From the NCBI RefSeq assembly GCF_014652455.1, contig NZ_BMYV01000001.1, positions 682,001-746,000 on the forward strand: 64,000 bases of DNA, given 5' to 3'. Positions 1 to 8,877 of the stretch are shown one piece after another; positions within the stretch are counted from its first letter, which is position 1, and the number at the start of each line of letters is the position of its first letter. Source of the stretch: Litorimonas cladophorae. Its GTDB lineage: Bacteria; Pseudomonadota; Alphaproteobacteria; Caulobacterales; Maricaulaceae. The notes under the pieces were generated by a model. The model was not told where the DNA came from. It did not search any database and saw nothing but the letters and a program-made list of their open reading frames with translations. Made by a program: the position numbers and the translations under genes.

Positions 1-867
1 GCGTTGAAGCTCCGATTCAACGTCATCCAACTTCACTTGGCTACTGACGTCGCCATTTTGAACAGATCGATCATAGAGACGCTTTGCCTTCAGCAAAACA
101 TCATGAAGTATCTCGGTTTCTTCGCGGGCTTGGTCTTCAATTTCTGAACACAACAATTCGCACGTTTCAACAAAATCAAAGATCCACAGAGGTAGGTCGA
201 GGGAATCCTGATCAATGACCTCCGCCCGATTACCAAAACTCTTTGAATACTCATTGTGCGGATCAAACAGAACAACATGTCCCATCGGGTTTTCCTTCAG
301 GATCGCCTGAAGAACGAGCGCAACCGTACAGGATTTCCCTGACCCCGTGGAGCCGATGATCGCAAAATGCTTTGAGAGTAGATCATCAACGCGGACCTTC
401 GCGACAATTGAGCTGTCCTGCTGAAGGCGTCCAACCTCAATACAGGCCTCGCCTTCTCGATTAAAAATTAAAGTAAGCTCAGCCGGAGACATATTATAGA
501 CGGCCTCGCCTAAGACCGGGAAAGACCGAACTCCGCGGAAGAACTTCGTCTCACGTGTTGTCTCATTGGTTGTGATTTCGCCCATGATGTTCAATTGCGC
601 GAGACAGCCATCCGACATGCCTTCATCGTCAGCGGCGCCAATCTTGAGCGACCCTACCATAGCGACAACAATGGATTTGCTCGTCACAATTTTTAGGATT
701 GTGCCAATTTGGGCGAGTTGGAGCTGATTGTTCCGAATTATGGACTTGTTTATTGAGATTGTCGCAACAGATGAGCCGACGTTACGAATGCGGCCGATTT
801 CGACTTGTTTGAACGCTTTTGCACGTTCGAGCGGTACGACGCGCTTTGACTGATCTGAAATGCTCAT
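1..867 (-). CDS. HerA-like (DUF87) ATP-binding protein, partial at the window edge
   Basis: The frame opens with ATG at 865-867 and stays open for 289 codons to base 1, so the C-terminal part lies outside the window. Residues 1 to about 150 look like the small beta-barrel (HAS-barrel) that precedes the motor domain in HerA-type ATPases. A P-loop GSTGSGKS follows near residue 170, and [10 protein letters not shown] resembles the segment after it in DUF87/FtsK-HerA translocases. The family consists of hexameric ATPases that pump DNA, often with a nuclease partner; no partner is visible here because the gene is cut. tRNA-Pro begins about 90 bp upstream. Family assignment is fairly safe; the specific role is unknown. 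Confidence 0.8.
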   Translation of the reverse strand, partial: MSISDQSKRVVPLERAKAFKQVEIGRIRNVGSSVATISINKSIIRNNQLQLAQIGTILKIVTSKSIVVAMVGSLKIGAADDEGMSDGCLAQLNIMGEITTNETTRETKFFRGVRSFPVLGEAVYNMSPAELTLIFNREGEACIEVGRLQQDSSIVAKVRVDDLLSKHFAIIGSTGSGKSCTVALVLQAILKENPMGHVVLFDPHNEYSKSFGNRAEVIDQDSLDLPLWIFDFVETCELLCSEIEDQAREETEILHDVLLKAKRLYDRSVQNGDVSSQVKLDDVESELQR

Positions 868-955
868 AGATGTTTTCCCAACGACAGGGACACATCTAAC
901 GCAAATGGCTTATCAAAGCCTTACGTTGCTCAATCAAAATATATGGGAAAAACCG

Positions 956-1032
956 TGGTCGGGGCGGCAAGATTCGAACTTGCGACCCCCTGTTCCCAAA
1001 ACAGGTGCGCTACCAGGCTGCGCTACGCCCCG
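956..1032 (-). tRNA. tRNA-Pro (anticodon TGG)
   Basis: Read on the minus strand, a 7-bp acceptor stem CGGGGCG/CGCCCCG closes a cloverleaf. The anticodon loop is TTTGGGA (anticodon TGG), the T arm contains GTTCGAATC, the discriminator base is A and the CCA end is encoded (956-958). This tRNA reads CCA/CCG-type proline codons. A second proline tRNA (GGG) lies at 8732-8808. Confidence 0.95.
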
Positions 1033-1115
1033 ATCACGGTGGAGCGCTAAGTAGCGCGACCGCCGTAAAAGGCAAGTAAAGAGTTCAAGGAAATTCAGTT
1101 CTTTGTGTATTTATC

Positions 1116-1586
1116 TCAGTTACCAAAAAACGGGTGTTTGATTGTATCGCCAGGGCGGATGCCGCGAGCCTTCGCTTCGCCGCCCTTCAATTCGACAACC
1201 GCCGCAACAACGGCCTCCGAGGACGCGCTCCGCAGAGTGTAGGGCGTGTGAGAATGTTCTATTTTCAGAATTTTGCCATTTGATCGGACGAATAAGATAT
1301 CCAAGGGAATGGATGTATTTTTCATCCAAATGGTTGCGATCTTCGGCTCATCGAACTCAAATATCATTCCTGTATCTGGATCCATAGAATCACGGAACAT
1401 CATGCCGCGCGCTTGTTGCGCCAGAGTTTTCGCCTCATCTACCATGAACGCGTGGTCACCCTGCTCCGTTACAATCGTCAGGGGTTTAGGAGCGCCAAAA
1501 TCGACAACATCATTTCGGGACGTCTGTGCAAACACAGGTGCCGCCAATAGCGCGAACGTAATGGATAGTGAGATAAGACGTTTCAT
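1116..1586 (-). CDS. Secreted DUF192 family protein
   Basis: A 156-residue protein beginning MKRLISLSITFALLAAPVFA, a clear signal peptide with an AxA-type cleavage site, so the mature domain is probably periplasmic. The rest matches the DUF192 pattern: GMMFRDSMDPDTGMIFEF, then IWMKNTSIPLDILFV, ending in IRPGDTIKHPFFG. The family is small, widespread and biochemically uncharacterised. An earlier in-frame start (1613) would put nine residues before the signal peptide and is less likely. The gene stands alone between two tRNA genes. Confidence 0.85.
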   Translation of the reverse strand: MKRLISLSITFALLAAPVFAQTSRNDVVDFGAPKPLTIVTEQGDHAFMVDEAKTLAQQARGMMFRDSMDPDTGMIFEFDEPKIATIWMKNTSIPLDILFVRSNGKILKIEHSHTPYTLRSASSEAVVAAVVELKGGEAKARGIRPGDTIKHPFFGN

Positions 1587-1678
1587 GGCGCAGACATACA
1601 GTCCGACTGGCATGGATGTAAATTACAAATGCAAAGGATATACAGCGCCGAAAGCGCACCACGCGCTTGTTTACTGAA

Positions 1679-1753
1679 TGGCAGTCCCTAGGGGAATCGA
1701 ACCCCTCTTTCCAGGTTGAAAACCTGGCGTCCTAACCGATAGACGAAGGGACC
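1679..1753 (-). tRNA. tRNA-Glu (anticodon TTC)
   Basis: The minus-strand cloverleaf starts GGTCCCTTCGTCTATCGG, has anticodon stem CAGG/CCTG around the loop TTTTCAA (anticodon TTC), and T arm GGGGTTCGATTCCCC. The acceptor ends AGGGACT with an encoded GCCA. The terminal acceptor pair is G-T. Confidence 0.95.
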
Positions 1754-1772
1754 GCATCAGTCAGTGGAGCGC

Positions 1773-1801
1773 GATATATAGACGGATTTCCAACCTTGCA
1801 A
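1773..1801 (-). promoter_or_regulatory. Putative sigma-70 promoter of tRNA-Glu
   Basis: On the minus strand TTGCAA (1796-1801) and TATATC (1773-1778) are separated by exactly 17 bp and end about 20 bp before the tRNA 5' end. Spacing and position fit a housekeeping promoter. Assigned by eye only. Confidence 0.5.
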
Positions 1802-1820
1802 GTGGCTTTTATATGAAAAA

Positions 1821-3590
1821 TCAGTCTTCTACTGCAGCCAGATCAGACAAATGAAAATCAATACGGGTCCGACCCTGCCAAACGTTGGGTTTTAGGAGGC
1901 CCAAAGCGTGAAAACGGGTATTTCCAGCCGTCAGAAGGACTTCATCCAGTCTTGATTCGCCAGCCCTGAAACAAATGCCTGATATAGTTGCTCCCCCAGA
2001 ATCGGTTAGAGAGAATCTCACGTGATCCCCTTTCGTCCGTTTGGCGAATGTCACCCGCACATCGGAGAACGCAAAAACAGGTTGGGGATTGCCTGCACCG
2101 TAAGGACCAACACGTTCGACCAGGTCCATCAGCCCCTCGCTAACGGCGGATAAACCCAAAACGTAGTCCACCCGCGACGAATCCTTGCTCAAGGCTTCCA
2201 TTACATCTTCACCGAGCTCACCAGCCATAAAGGCGCGGAGATTATCGATTTGCGCTGGGTCCATAGAGAGCCCCCCCGCCATAGCGTGTCCACCACCGGA
2301 GATAAGCAAGCCGGCCTCAGCCGCTGCGGAGATCGCACTTCCTAAATCAACACCATTGATGGATCGGCCAGACCCTTTCGCGACCGGGGGATTCGCATCA
2401 TTGTCAATTCCAATGACGATTGATGGTTTTCGGAAACGGTCTTTCAGCCGGCCCGCCACAATCCCGATGATTCCTGGGTGCCAATCTTCCATCGCAACAA
2501 TAATCACAGCCTCATCTTTTTGAGTCTGCGCCGCGTCCAAGGCTTCATTGAGGATATGATCTTGCATTTTACGTCGCTGCGCATTGACGCGGTCTAGCTC
2601 TGCTGCGTGAGCGTAGGCTTCTTGAGAGTCCTCAGTCGAAAGCAATCGCGCACCCATATCGGCGCGTCCGATTCGGCCTCCAGCATTGATTCGTGGACCC
2701 AATACAAATCCTGCATGATAGGTCGTAAAAGGGGGCTCAGCACTGGCAACATCTGCGAGCGCTTGCACCCCAATGTTCTTATTTGACGACAGAACCTTCA
2801 ATCCTTGACGGACAATAGCTCGATTTAAGCCGCGCAATGGCACTACATCGCAAATCGTCCCCAAAGCCGTCAGGCCTAGGAGCGATTTCAGGTCGACGGA
2901 ATTCTCCAGGCCCCGCGCCCGCGCCTCACGCTGCAAGGCAACAAGCAACATGAATGTCACGCCGGCAGCCGCGAGGTGGCCTTGGCAAGACCCATCATCT
3001 TGGCGATTCGGATTAACGAGCGCCAAGGCAGGCGGCGGCGTATCGCCCATCAAATGATGATCAACCACGATAACGGGCAGAGCGATTTGATCAGCGTGTT
3101 CTAACGCGGCCTGAGCCGCAGCACCACAGTCCAATGTGATAACCAGGTCCGTTTGCTCAGCTTTCAGTTGGTCGAAAGCAGCAATAGACGGACCGTATCC
3201 CTCTTTGACGCGATCAGGAACGTAGAGGCCGAAGCTGTAGCCTAAACCCCTACCCCAACGAATCAATTGGGCCGCCGACGTCCCACCATCAACGTCATAA
3301 TCCGAAAATAGCGTCACGGTCTTATTGTCCGCGATATGATCGAGGATCAGCGCTGCAGCTTTGTCGACATCTTTGAGGCTAGACGGATTAGGCAGACTGT
3401 TTCGTAATGTGGGCGACAGAAAAACTTCCGTTTCGTCGGCAGTTACACCCCGTCCCAAGAGGAGAGCCGCTTGAAGCAGAGGCAAACCGGTGTCCGACGC
3501 GTAAGACTCAAGTGCCTCTGGATCATACCGAAATGTCCACTTACGTTGACGGATCGAGCTCCGCACATTCAAACAAAGTCTATCAGTCAT
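1821..3590 (-). CDS. recJ: Single-stranded-DNA-specific exonuclease RecJ
   Basis: RecJ degrades single-stranded DNA 5' to 3' in recombination and mismatch repair. The DHH-superfamily motifs are present: SDYDVDGGTSAA (motif I), LVITLDCG, then VVDHHLMGD, and the DHHA1 motif SGGGHAMAGG in the C-terminal half. A C-terminal OB-like region follows. About 589 residues is the normal length. I prefer the ATG at 3590 (MTDRLCLNV), which has a weak AGG upstream. An in-frame ATG at 3620 adds ten residues but has no visible ribosome-binding site. It lies downstream of the aminotransferase gene, with about a 110-bp gap. Confidence 0.95.
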   Translation of the reverse strand: MTDRLCLNVRSSIRQRKWTFRYDPEALESYASDTGLPLLQAALLLGRGVTADETEVFLSPTLRNSLPNPSSLKDVDKAAALILDHIADNKTVTLFSDYDVDGGTSAAQLIRWGRGLGYSFGLYVPDRVKEGYGPSIAAFDQLKAEQTDLVITLDCGAAAQAALEHADQIALPVIVVDHHLMGDTPPPALALVNPNRQDDGSCQGHLAAAGVTFMLLVALQREARARGLENSVDLKSLLGLTALGTICDVVPLRGLNRAIVRQGLKVLSSNKNIGVQALADVASAEPPFTTYHAGFVLGPRINAGGRIGRADMGARLLSTEDSQEAYAHAAELDRVNAQRRKMQDHILNEALDAAQTQKDEAVIIVAMEDWHPGIIGIVAGRLKDRFRKPSIVIGIDNDANPPVAKGSGRSINGVDLGSAISAAAEAGLLISGGGHAMAGGLSMDPAQIDNLRAFMAGELGEDVMEALSKDSSRVDYVLGLSAVSEGLMDLVERVGPYGAGNPQPVFAFSDVRVTFAKRTKGDHVRFSLTDSGGATISGICFRAGESRLDEVLLTAGNTRFHALGLLKPNVWQGRTRIDFHLSDLAAVED

Positions 3591-3698
3591 GAGTTGCCTA
3601 GGTCGCTTCGTAAGCGACATTATCGAATTTATTAAAAACGCGTGCGAATACTCCCGCGCAGAAGTTACAAAGAGAGCAACGCCGGAAATGCAGAAAAA

Positions 3699-4919
3699 TT
3701 ACTCCGCGACAGCAGGCTCGACCGCTTCTTGCATCATGAGCTTTATATTACGCGCCGCCTGACGAATACGTTGTTCGTTTTCAACAACCGCGATCCGCAC
3801 GTAACCTTCACCATTGGCGCCGAAGCCGACACCCGGGGAAACCGCGACACCCGCTTTGACCATCAAGAGTTTAGAAAATTCGACTGACCCTAAATGAGCA
3901 TATTTGGGCGGCAATGGCGCCCAAGCAAACATTGAAGCATCGGGCGATGGAATATCCCAACCCGCGCGACCGAAGCTCTCGACCAAAACGTCTCGGCGCT
4001 TGCGATAGATTTCTCTCGCTTCGGCAACACAGTCTTGAGGTCCGTCGAGCGCGGCACAGGCCGCGACTTGAATCGGCGTGAACGCACCATAGTCGAGGTA
4101 TGATTTTACGCGTGTCAGGGCGGCGATTAAACGACGATTTCCAACCGCAAACCCCATACGCCAACCTGCCATAGAGTAAGTTTTTGACAATGACGTCATT
4201 TCGATCGCCATAATGTCCTCGGGATCGACAAATTCAAAAATAGAGGGCGGCGCTTCGCCAAAATAGATTTCAGAATAAGCGAGGTCAGACAGGATAATAA
4301 TATCATTGGCCTTCGCGATCTGAATGATCTCTTCATAGAAAGCACGATCAGCCATCTCTCCAGTTGGGTTTGATGGAAAGCAAACGACAATAGCCATAGG
4401 CGGCTTGTCCGCTGTGGCCAATGCGGCTTTGACCCCGGCCAAATACTCATCAGCGGTGATGGCTGGGATCCCCTGTATTTTGGCACCCGCAATAATGAAT
4501 CCATAGGCGTGTAAAGGATATGATGGGTCTGGAGCGTAGATGACATCGCCGGGCGCGGTTATGGCCTGCGCCAAATTTGCGAACCCTTCTTTCGAGCCGA
4601 TCGTCGCGATAATTTGGTCTTCAGGATCAAGCTCCACTCCAAACCGTCGGTCATAGTAGCGTGAACACGCCTGACGCAGCCCCTTGATGCCGCGTGATGC
4701 CGAATAGCCTGTCGTCTTTGGCTTTTGAACCGTTTCGACTAACTTATCGATCACATGCTTAGGTGTGGGCAAATCTGGGTTCCCGAACCCGAAGTCTATG
4801 ATATCGTGACCCTCAGCCCTCAGCTCCGCCTTTAGTTTATTAACCTCGGCAAACACGTAAGGCGGCAAACGCTTGATACGATAAAACTCGTCCGCTGAAA
4901 GTTTTGGATTGGTCTGCAT
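3699..4919 (-). CDS. PLP-dependent class I/II aminotransferase, AlaC-like
   Basis: A fold-type I aminotransferase of 406 residues. The N-terminal EFYRIKRLPPYVFAEVNKLK and IIDFGFGNPDLPTP are typical of the AlaC/YfdZ branch (COG0436), which transfers amino groups between glutamate and pyruvate. The PLP-binding lysine is K246 in SLSKTYSMAGWRMGF, and FPSNPTGEMA contains the conserved Asn-Pro-Thr-Gly. In many alphaproteobacteria an alaC homologue precedes hom, glpX and recJ. Here hom and glpX are missing and recJ follows directly. An LL-diaminopimelate or aspartate aminotransferase role cannot be excluded from sequence alone. Confidence 0.85.
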   Translation of the reverse strand: MQTNPKLSADEFYRIKRLPPYVFAEVNKLKAELRAEGHDIIDFGFGNPDLPTPKHVIDKLVETVQKPKTTGYSASRGIKGLRQACSRYYDRRFGVELDPEDQIIATIGSKEGFANLAQAITAPGDVIYAPDPSYPLHAYGFIIAGAKIQGIPAITADEYLAGVKAALATADKPPMAIVVCFPSNPTGEMADRAFYEEIIQIAKANDIIILSDLAYSEIYFGEAPPSIFEFVDPEDIMAIEMTSLSKTYSMAGWRMGFAVGNRRLIAALTRVKSYLDYGAFTPIQVAACAALDGPQDCVAEAREIYRKRRDVLVESFGRAGWDIPSPDASMFAWAPLPPKYAHLGSVEFSKLLMVKAGVAVSPGVGFGANGEGYVRIAVVENEQRIRQAARNIKLMMQEAVEPAVAE

Positions 4920-4944
4920 GGGGGCGTTTCCCTATAGCCTGAAT

Positions 4945-5340
4945 TTATTGTCTCGGTTTGTATGCAGGGAAGCCCTGTATGGGTCCCGTCGCGGGATCAT
5001 CTTTCTTGTACGCCTGAACTTTGGCTTTCAAAGCGTCGAAATCTGCTTTGGATTGTTCGGGATCGGGGCCAGACACCAAACTATATTGGCCATTTTCATC
5101 GCGTAGCCTCTGCAGTGCAATGGCATCTTGATCCCATTGCTCCGCCGAACGAATATCGTCTGGTGCTAAAGGTGCATCTTTGACCCTCGGATAACTCGTC
5201 TCAATGTTTTTTGCTTCTTCGCTAAATTCGGAAGACTTCATCAAGTCAATTTTCGGCATTGATACAGTCTGACAAGCCGCCAATGTCAGCCCCAAAAGGG
5301 GAGCCAGAAGAATCCGAAAATTTTTTGGTTGCATGATCAT
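4945..5340 (-). CDS. Hypothetical lipoprotein
   Basis: About 131 residues with a lipoprotein signal: a basic start (MIMQPKNFR), a hydrophobic stretch, then the lipobox LTLAAC, so it is probably anchored to a membrane through the cysteine. The mature part is charged and contains no family I recognise. It lies between argC and the aminotransferase (25 bp before the latter), so it may be cotranscribed with them. ATG codons at 5340 and 5334 are both possible; an upstream TTG at 5358 is less likely. Confidence 0.6.
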   Translation of the reverse strand: MIMQPKNFRILLAPLLGLTLAACQTVSMPKIDLMKSSEFSEEAKNIETSYPRVKDAPLAPDDIRSAEQWDQDAIALQRLRDENGQYSLVSGPDPEQSKADFDALKAKVQAYKKDDPATGPIQGFPAYKPRQ

Positions 5341-5393
5341 GTTTTTCTTATGCGACAAAGCGGCCTGAACGTCATCCTAATAATCGTCCAGAT

Positions 5394-6431
5394 TTATGGG
5401 AATACGCCAACACCTGTCAGGCCTAACGTTTCATCCCAACCTTGGGTCAAGTTATAGTTCTGAATGGCTTGACCAGATGACCCCTTGGTCAAATTATCAA
5501 TAACAGAAACGATGACAGCTGATCCGGGGGTGCGGTCTGCGAATACGCCGATCTGGCAATGATTACTGCCGCGAACGTGACGTGTTTGCGGAACTTGTCC
5601 TGCGGCCAGGACATGGACGAACGGTTCAGACTTATATGTGTCTTCATAATGCGCACGCAGCGTATCCACGCTCACGCCGTCCGAAAGCTCCACATGGCAG
5701 GTCGCGATCATACCCCGGTTCATCGGCAGAAGATGCGGCGTGAACCGGACCTTGGCACTAACGCCGGCGAAGTCTTTCATGGCTTGGTCCATCTCTGGCG
5801 CATGACGATGCGCTCCAATGGCATAGGCTTGCGCACCATCCGTTGTTTCTGAATAAGCAAAACTCAGGGACGCTTTGCGCCCTGCTCCAGTAACGCCAGA
5901 TTTCGCGTCCACAATGAGGCGCTCTGGGTCAATGAGTCCCTCTGCGAGACCCGGCAATAGCGCCAGCATCGTGCACGTTGGATAACACCCCGGACACGCC
6001 ACGAGCTTCGCACCTTTGAGCAGGTCCCGTGCAAACTCGCTCAGGCCATAAACCCGTTGCGATAGAAGTTCCGTGAAATCGTGTGGCCGCCCATAAGTAT
6101 CGGCATAAAGCTCTGGGTCAGACAGACGGAAATCAGCTGAGAGGTCGATGACCGTTTCAACTCGGTTATAAATCTTAGCAATCGTTTCCTGACTGGCGCC
6201 ATGCGGCAAACAGGCGAAGACGACATCAATCTCGTCCCAATTGACCTCATCGGCGGTCACCAAAGCGGGTAAATCCTGCCCCGCAAAGTTTCGAAAAACA
6301 TCCGAATACACTTCGCCCGCACGACTATAGGCCGTCAAAGCCGTTAGTTTTAGCTTTGGATGGCCAAGAATAAGGCGCACGGCTTCTGCGCCCGTGTATC
6401 CCGACGCGCCTAAAACAGCTGCATTTTTCAT
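5394..6431 (-). CDS. argC: N-acetyl-gamma-glutamyl-phosphate reductase ArgC
   Basis: ArgC catalyses the third step of arginine synthesis, the NADPH-dependent reduction of N-acetylglutamyl phosphate to the semialdehyde. The sequence opens with the dinucleotide-binding ASGYTGAEAVRLI and contains the active-site motif ACPGCYPTC. GSNHCQIGVFAD lies near the C-terminus. The length of 345 residues is typical. The rpsI transcription terminator ends only about 15 bp before the argC start codon, although rplM-rpsI-argC is a common alphaproteobacterial order. argC may depend on read-through or on a promoter overlapping the terminator. Confidence 0.96.
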   Translation of the reverse strand: MKNAAVLGASGYTGAEAVRLILGHPKLKLTALTAYSRAGEVYSDVFRNFAGQDLPALVTADEVNWDEIDVVFACLPHGASQETIAKIYNRVETVIDLSADFRLSDPELYADTYGRPHDFTELLSQRVYGLSEFARDLLKGAKLVACPGCYPTCTMLALLPGLAEGLIDPERLIVDAKSGVTGAGRKASLSFAYSETTDGAQAYAIGAHRHAPEMDQAMKDFAGVSAKVRFTPHLLPMNRGMIATCHVELSDGVSVDTLRAHYEDTYKSEPFVHVLAAGQVPQTRHVRGSNHCQIGVFADRTPGSAVIVSVIDNLTKGSSGQAIQNYNLTQGWDETLGLTGVGVFP

Positions 6432-6445
6432 CTTAAATCACCCAC

Positions 6446-6479
6446 AAAAAAAAAGGCGCCTCGGAATTCCGAAGCGCCT
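6446..6479 (-). terminator. Rho-independent terminator after rpsI
   Basis: On the minus strand an 11-bp stem AGGCGCTTCGG / CCGAGGCGCCT (one imperfect pair) with an AATT loop is followed by a run of nine T. It lies between the rpsI stop and the argC start. Confidence 0.85.
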
Positions 6480-6510
6480 GAAAACATAGACCAAAAAGGT
6501 CGGTAAACGA

Positions 6511-7026
6511 TTAACGCTTGGAGAACTGGAAGCTCTTACGCGCCTTGGCACGACCATACTTCTTACGTTCAACAACACGCGAGTCACGTGTGATAAAGCC
6601 AGCCGCCTTGAGTGGCGCGCGAAGAATTGGCTCATAATACGTCAAAGCTTTTGTGATGCCGTGACGCACAGCGCCCGCTTGACCGGACAAACCGCCGCCT
6701 TTGACAGTCGCCATGACGTCATAGGAGTCAACACGATCAGAGACTTGGAAAGCCTGAGCAATGATAAGGCGTAGAACTGGACGTGCGAAATATACTTCGA
6801 CGTCGCGGCCATTTACCGTGATCTTGCCATTGCCAGGTTTGATCCAAACGCGGGCGATGGAGTTCTTACGCTTACCCGTAGCATAAGCACGGCCAAGTTC
6901 GTCAATTTTTGGCTCAGGTAATGTCGCAGGATCGATGGCCTTAACGTCACCGCCGGCAGTGCCAACAGTTCCGTCAACAACGTTTTTGAGGTCCGCAAGG
7001 GACTGTACTGTATCTGTGTCAGCCAT
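6511..7026 (-). CDS. rpsI: 30S ribosomal protein S9
   Basis: The C-terminal about 130 residues are a standard uS9: [29 protein letters not shown] and the basic tail ending SFQFSKR, which reaches the ribosomal P site. The first 40 or so residues form an acidic, low-complexity extension not present in the E. coli protein; extensions of this kind occur in alphaproteobacteria. The gene lies 4 bp after rplM and shares its promoter. Confidence 0.97.
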   Translation of the reverse strand: MADTDTVQSLADLKNVVDGTVGTAGGDVKAIDPATLPEPKIDELGRAYATGKRKNSIARVWIKPGNGKITVNGRDVEVYFARPVLRLIIAQAFQVSDRVDSYDVMATVKGGGLSGQAGAVRHGITKALTYYEPILRAPLKAAGFITRDSRVVERKKYGRAKARKSFQFSKR

Positions 7027-7030
7027 GGTC

Positions 7031-7501
7031 TTAACCTCGCTTCACGTTTTTAGGGCTCATCGATGCGAAATCGATAACTTCTGGCGTCTGCGCCGTGTGC
7101 TCATGTTCCGCACCAGCATAAACGCGCAAGTTGGAGAGCTGCTTGCGGGCAAGCGGGCTTTCTTTCGGCAGCATACGCTGCACAGCTTTGCGCATCACGC
7201 GATCAGGAAAGCGCCCGTCGAGGATTTTGCCAGCTGTTGTTTCTTTCAAACCACCCGGATGCCCCGTGTGACGATAATAAACTTTGTCAGCGCGCTTTTT
7301 ACCTGTGAGGTGAACTTTGTCAGCATTGATGATAATAACATTGTCGCCGCAATCCATGTGTGGCGTGTAGTCGGGGCGATGCTTTCCGCGAAGGCGCATG
7401 GCAACAAATGTAGCCAAACGACCGACGACGACATCTTCCGCGTCGACGAGAATCCATTTCTTCTCAATCTCAGCGGTTTTCAAAAACTTTGTCGTTTTCA
7501 T
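7031..7501 (-). CDS. rplM: 50S ribosomal protein L13
   Basis: uL13 of 156 residues, an early-assembly protein of the large subunit. Recognisable segments are [16 protein letters not shown] near the N-terminus, [13 protein letters not shown] in the middle and [12 protein letters not shown]. It is the first gene of the rplM-rpsI pair, with a good promoter about 50-80 bp upstream. Confidence 0.97.
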   Translation of the reverse strand: MKTTKFLKTAEIEKKWILVDAEDVVVGRLATFVAMRLRGKHRPDYTPHMDCGDNVIIINADKVHLTGKKRADKVYYRHTGHPGGLKETTAGKILDGRFPDRVMRKAVQRMLPKESPLARKQLSNLRVYAGAEHEHTAQTPEVIDFASMSPKNVKRG

Positions 7502-7552
7502 GATAAACCTTAGAATGTGTACGACCCAAAGTGGGCCGAACTGCGATGGCGC

Positions 7553-7581
7553 TACCTACGCAAGGCAAACCCTATCGTCAA
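7553..7581 (-). promoter_or_regulatory. rplM: Putative sigma-70 promoter of rplM-rpsI
   Basis: TTGACG (minus strand, 7576-7581) and TAGGTA (7553-7558) are separated by 17 bp. Transcription would begin near 7546, giving a leader of about 45 nt. Identified by eye. Confidence 0.6.
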
Positions 7582-7643
7582 CAGGCCAAATCAGGGACCC
7601 TTGTTAAAAAGCTATTTTAAAACAACGGGTTAAGAAATAGGTA

Positions 7644-8669
7644 TTATTTTACCGTATATCGAGAGCGCCAATTAACGCCAATAACAGCCAGAAAGACGAA
7701 GATCGAAGAGAACTGGTGCAAAAGCGACAAATTGAGAGGAGCTACTGCCAATAAGGTCCAGATTCCTAATCCTACCTGCCAGAGCAAGACCGCAAAAAAG
7801 ACGACCATAGCCGGCTGAACCGCACGACTTCGCCGCATCGACCACCCCACCCAAATCGCGACGGCCAGTAATATATATGCCAGAGTCCGGTGGTTGAATT
7901 GAATTGCAGCAGAGTTCTCGAACATATTGCGCCAGAATGGGGTCTGTATTCCGTAACCTTGCGGAATAAAGTCACCATCCATCAGCGGCCATTCATTATA
8001 AGTATGGCCAGAATATGTACCCGCCATGAATGCCCCACCGATAATCTGAAGATAAACGAGACCAGCAAGTAGTTTCGTTCGCCCTCGCCCCAACATACTC
8101 GGGGCACGATCCCAACCACTCGCCTGCCGCTTATATAGCCAATAGAGAACACCCAAGATAATGAAGGCGATGCCCAAATGGGTCGCTAGACGATATTGAC
8201 TGACGCTGACCATACCCTCCTGAAGACCGCTGTGAACCATCCACCAGCCTACTGCACCCTGCATGCCAATTAGCAATGCGACGGAGAAAAATTTCCACCT
8301 ATGGCCGCTCGCGAATTTCCCGCGCAGGAGGAAAAAGAAAAGTGGCAGCGTATAAGCCAATCCAATAAATCGACCTAGCTGGCGATGCCCCCACTCCCAA
8401 AAATAGATAAATTTGAACCCCTCAAGGTCCATTCCAGGATGCTCGGCTTCGAACTCTGGAATAAGTTTATATTTTTCAAATTCAGCCTTCCACGCCTCTG
8501 TTGACAGGGGGGGCAGCGCGCCGCGAATTGGCGCCCACTCAGTGATGGAAAGACCTGAGTTTGTCAGTCGCGTCGCGCCACCCACGACAATCATCGCGGC
8601 AACTAAAAACATCATGAATAGGAGCCAATACTCCACAGATTTGGAACGTGTCTCGGTCATAGAACGCAT
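7644..8669 (-). CDS. ctaA: Haem A synthase, COX15/CtaA family
   Basis: An integral membrane enzyme that oxidises haem O to haem A for cytochrome c oxidase. About eight hydrophobic segments are visible. Candidate haem-ligand histidines lie in EWGHRQLGR, ATHLGIAF, QFNHRTLAY and LLHQFSS. VVGGATRLTNSGLSITEW near the N-terminus is a COX15 hallmark. The open frame extends upstream into the tRNA-Pro gene, so the longest start (8816) is rejected. ATG at 8669 or 8660 gives about 340 residues, the usual size. No clear ribosome-binding site decides between these two. Confidence 0.93.
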   Translation of the reverse strand: MRSMTETRSKSVEYWLLFMMFLVAAMIVVGGATRLTNSGLSITEWAPIRGALPPLSTEAWKAEFEKYKLIPEFEAEHPGMDLEGFKFIYFWEWGHRQLGRFIGLAYTLPLFFFLLRGKFASGHRWKFFSVALLIGMQGAVGWWMVHSGLQEGMVSVSQYRLATHLGIAFIILGVLYWLYKRQASGWDRAPSMLGRGRTKLLAGLVYLQIIGGAFMAGTYSGHTYNEWPLMDGDFIPQGYGIQTPFWRNMFENSAAIQFNHRTLAYILLAVAIWVGWSMRRSRAVQPAMVVFFAVLLWQVGLGIWTLLAVAPLNLSLLHQFSSIFVFLAVIGVNWRSRYTVK

Positions 8670-8731
8670 ATAGCGCGAGAGACGCCAGAGTCGACGCGTC
8701 AAATCAGTCGCAGTCTGAAGAAAAAACGAGA

Positions 8732-8808
8732 TGGTCGGAGTAGTAGGATTCGAACCTACGACCCCACGCCCCCCAGGCGTGTGCGCTACCGGACTGCGCC
8801 ATACTCCG
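8732..8808 (-). tRNA. tRNA-Pro (anticodon GGG)
   Basis: The minus-strand acceptor stem CGGAGTA/TACTCCG closes a cloverleaf with anticodon stem CACGC/GCGTG around the loop CTGGGGG (anticodon GGG). The T arm contains GTTCGAATC and the CCA end is encoded (8732-8734). Confidence 0.93.
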
Positions 8809-8828
8809 CCGTCCATCTCGTGAGTGGC

Positions 8829-8857
8829 GCTATAGAAAATACCGATGAGGCAAGCAA
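8829..8857 (-). promoter_or_regulatory. Putative promoter of tRNA-Pro(GGG)
   Basis: TTGCTT (8852-8857) and TATAGC (8829-8834) on the minus strand, 17 bp apart, end about 20 bp before the tRNA 5' end. The position fits a tRNA promoter; both hexamers are imperfect. Confidence 0.45.
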
Positions 8858-8877
8858 GGAGTGATTACCTGCTAATG

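Noticed and set aside
956-1753. tRNA genes as integration sites of a mobile element
   Set aside because: No integrase, no direct repeat of a tRNA 3' end, and flanking genes are ordinary chromosomal genes.
3605-3618. Inverted repeat at the recJ start (TCGCTTCG/TAAGCGA)
   Set aside because: Short, overlaps the beginning of the coding frame, and is not repeated elsewhere in the window.
8670-8816. N-terminal extension of ctaA to 8816
   Set aside because: These codons lie across the tRNA-Pro(GGG) gene and add nothing that matches the COX15 family.
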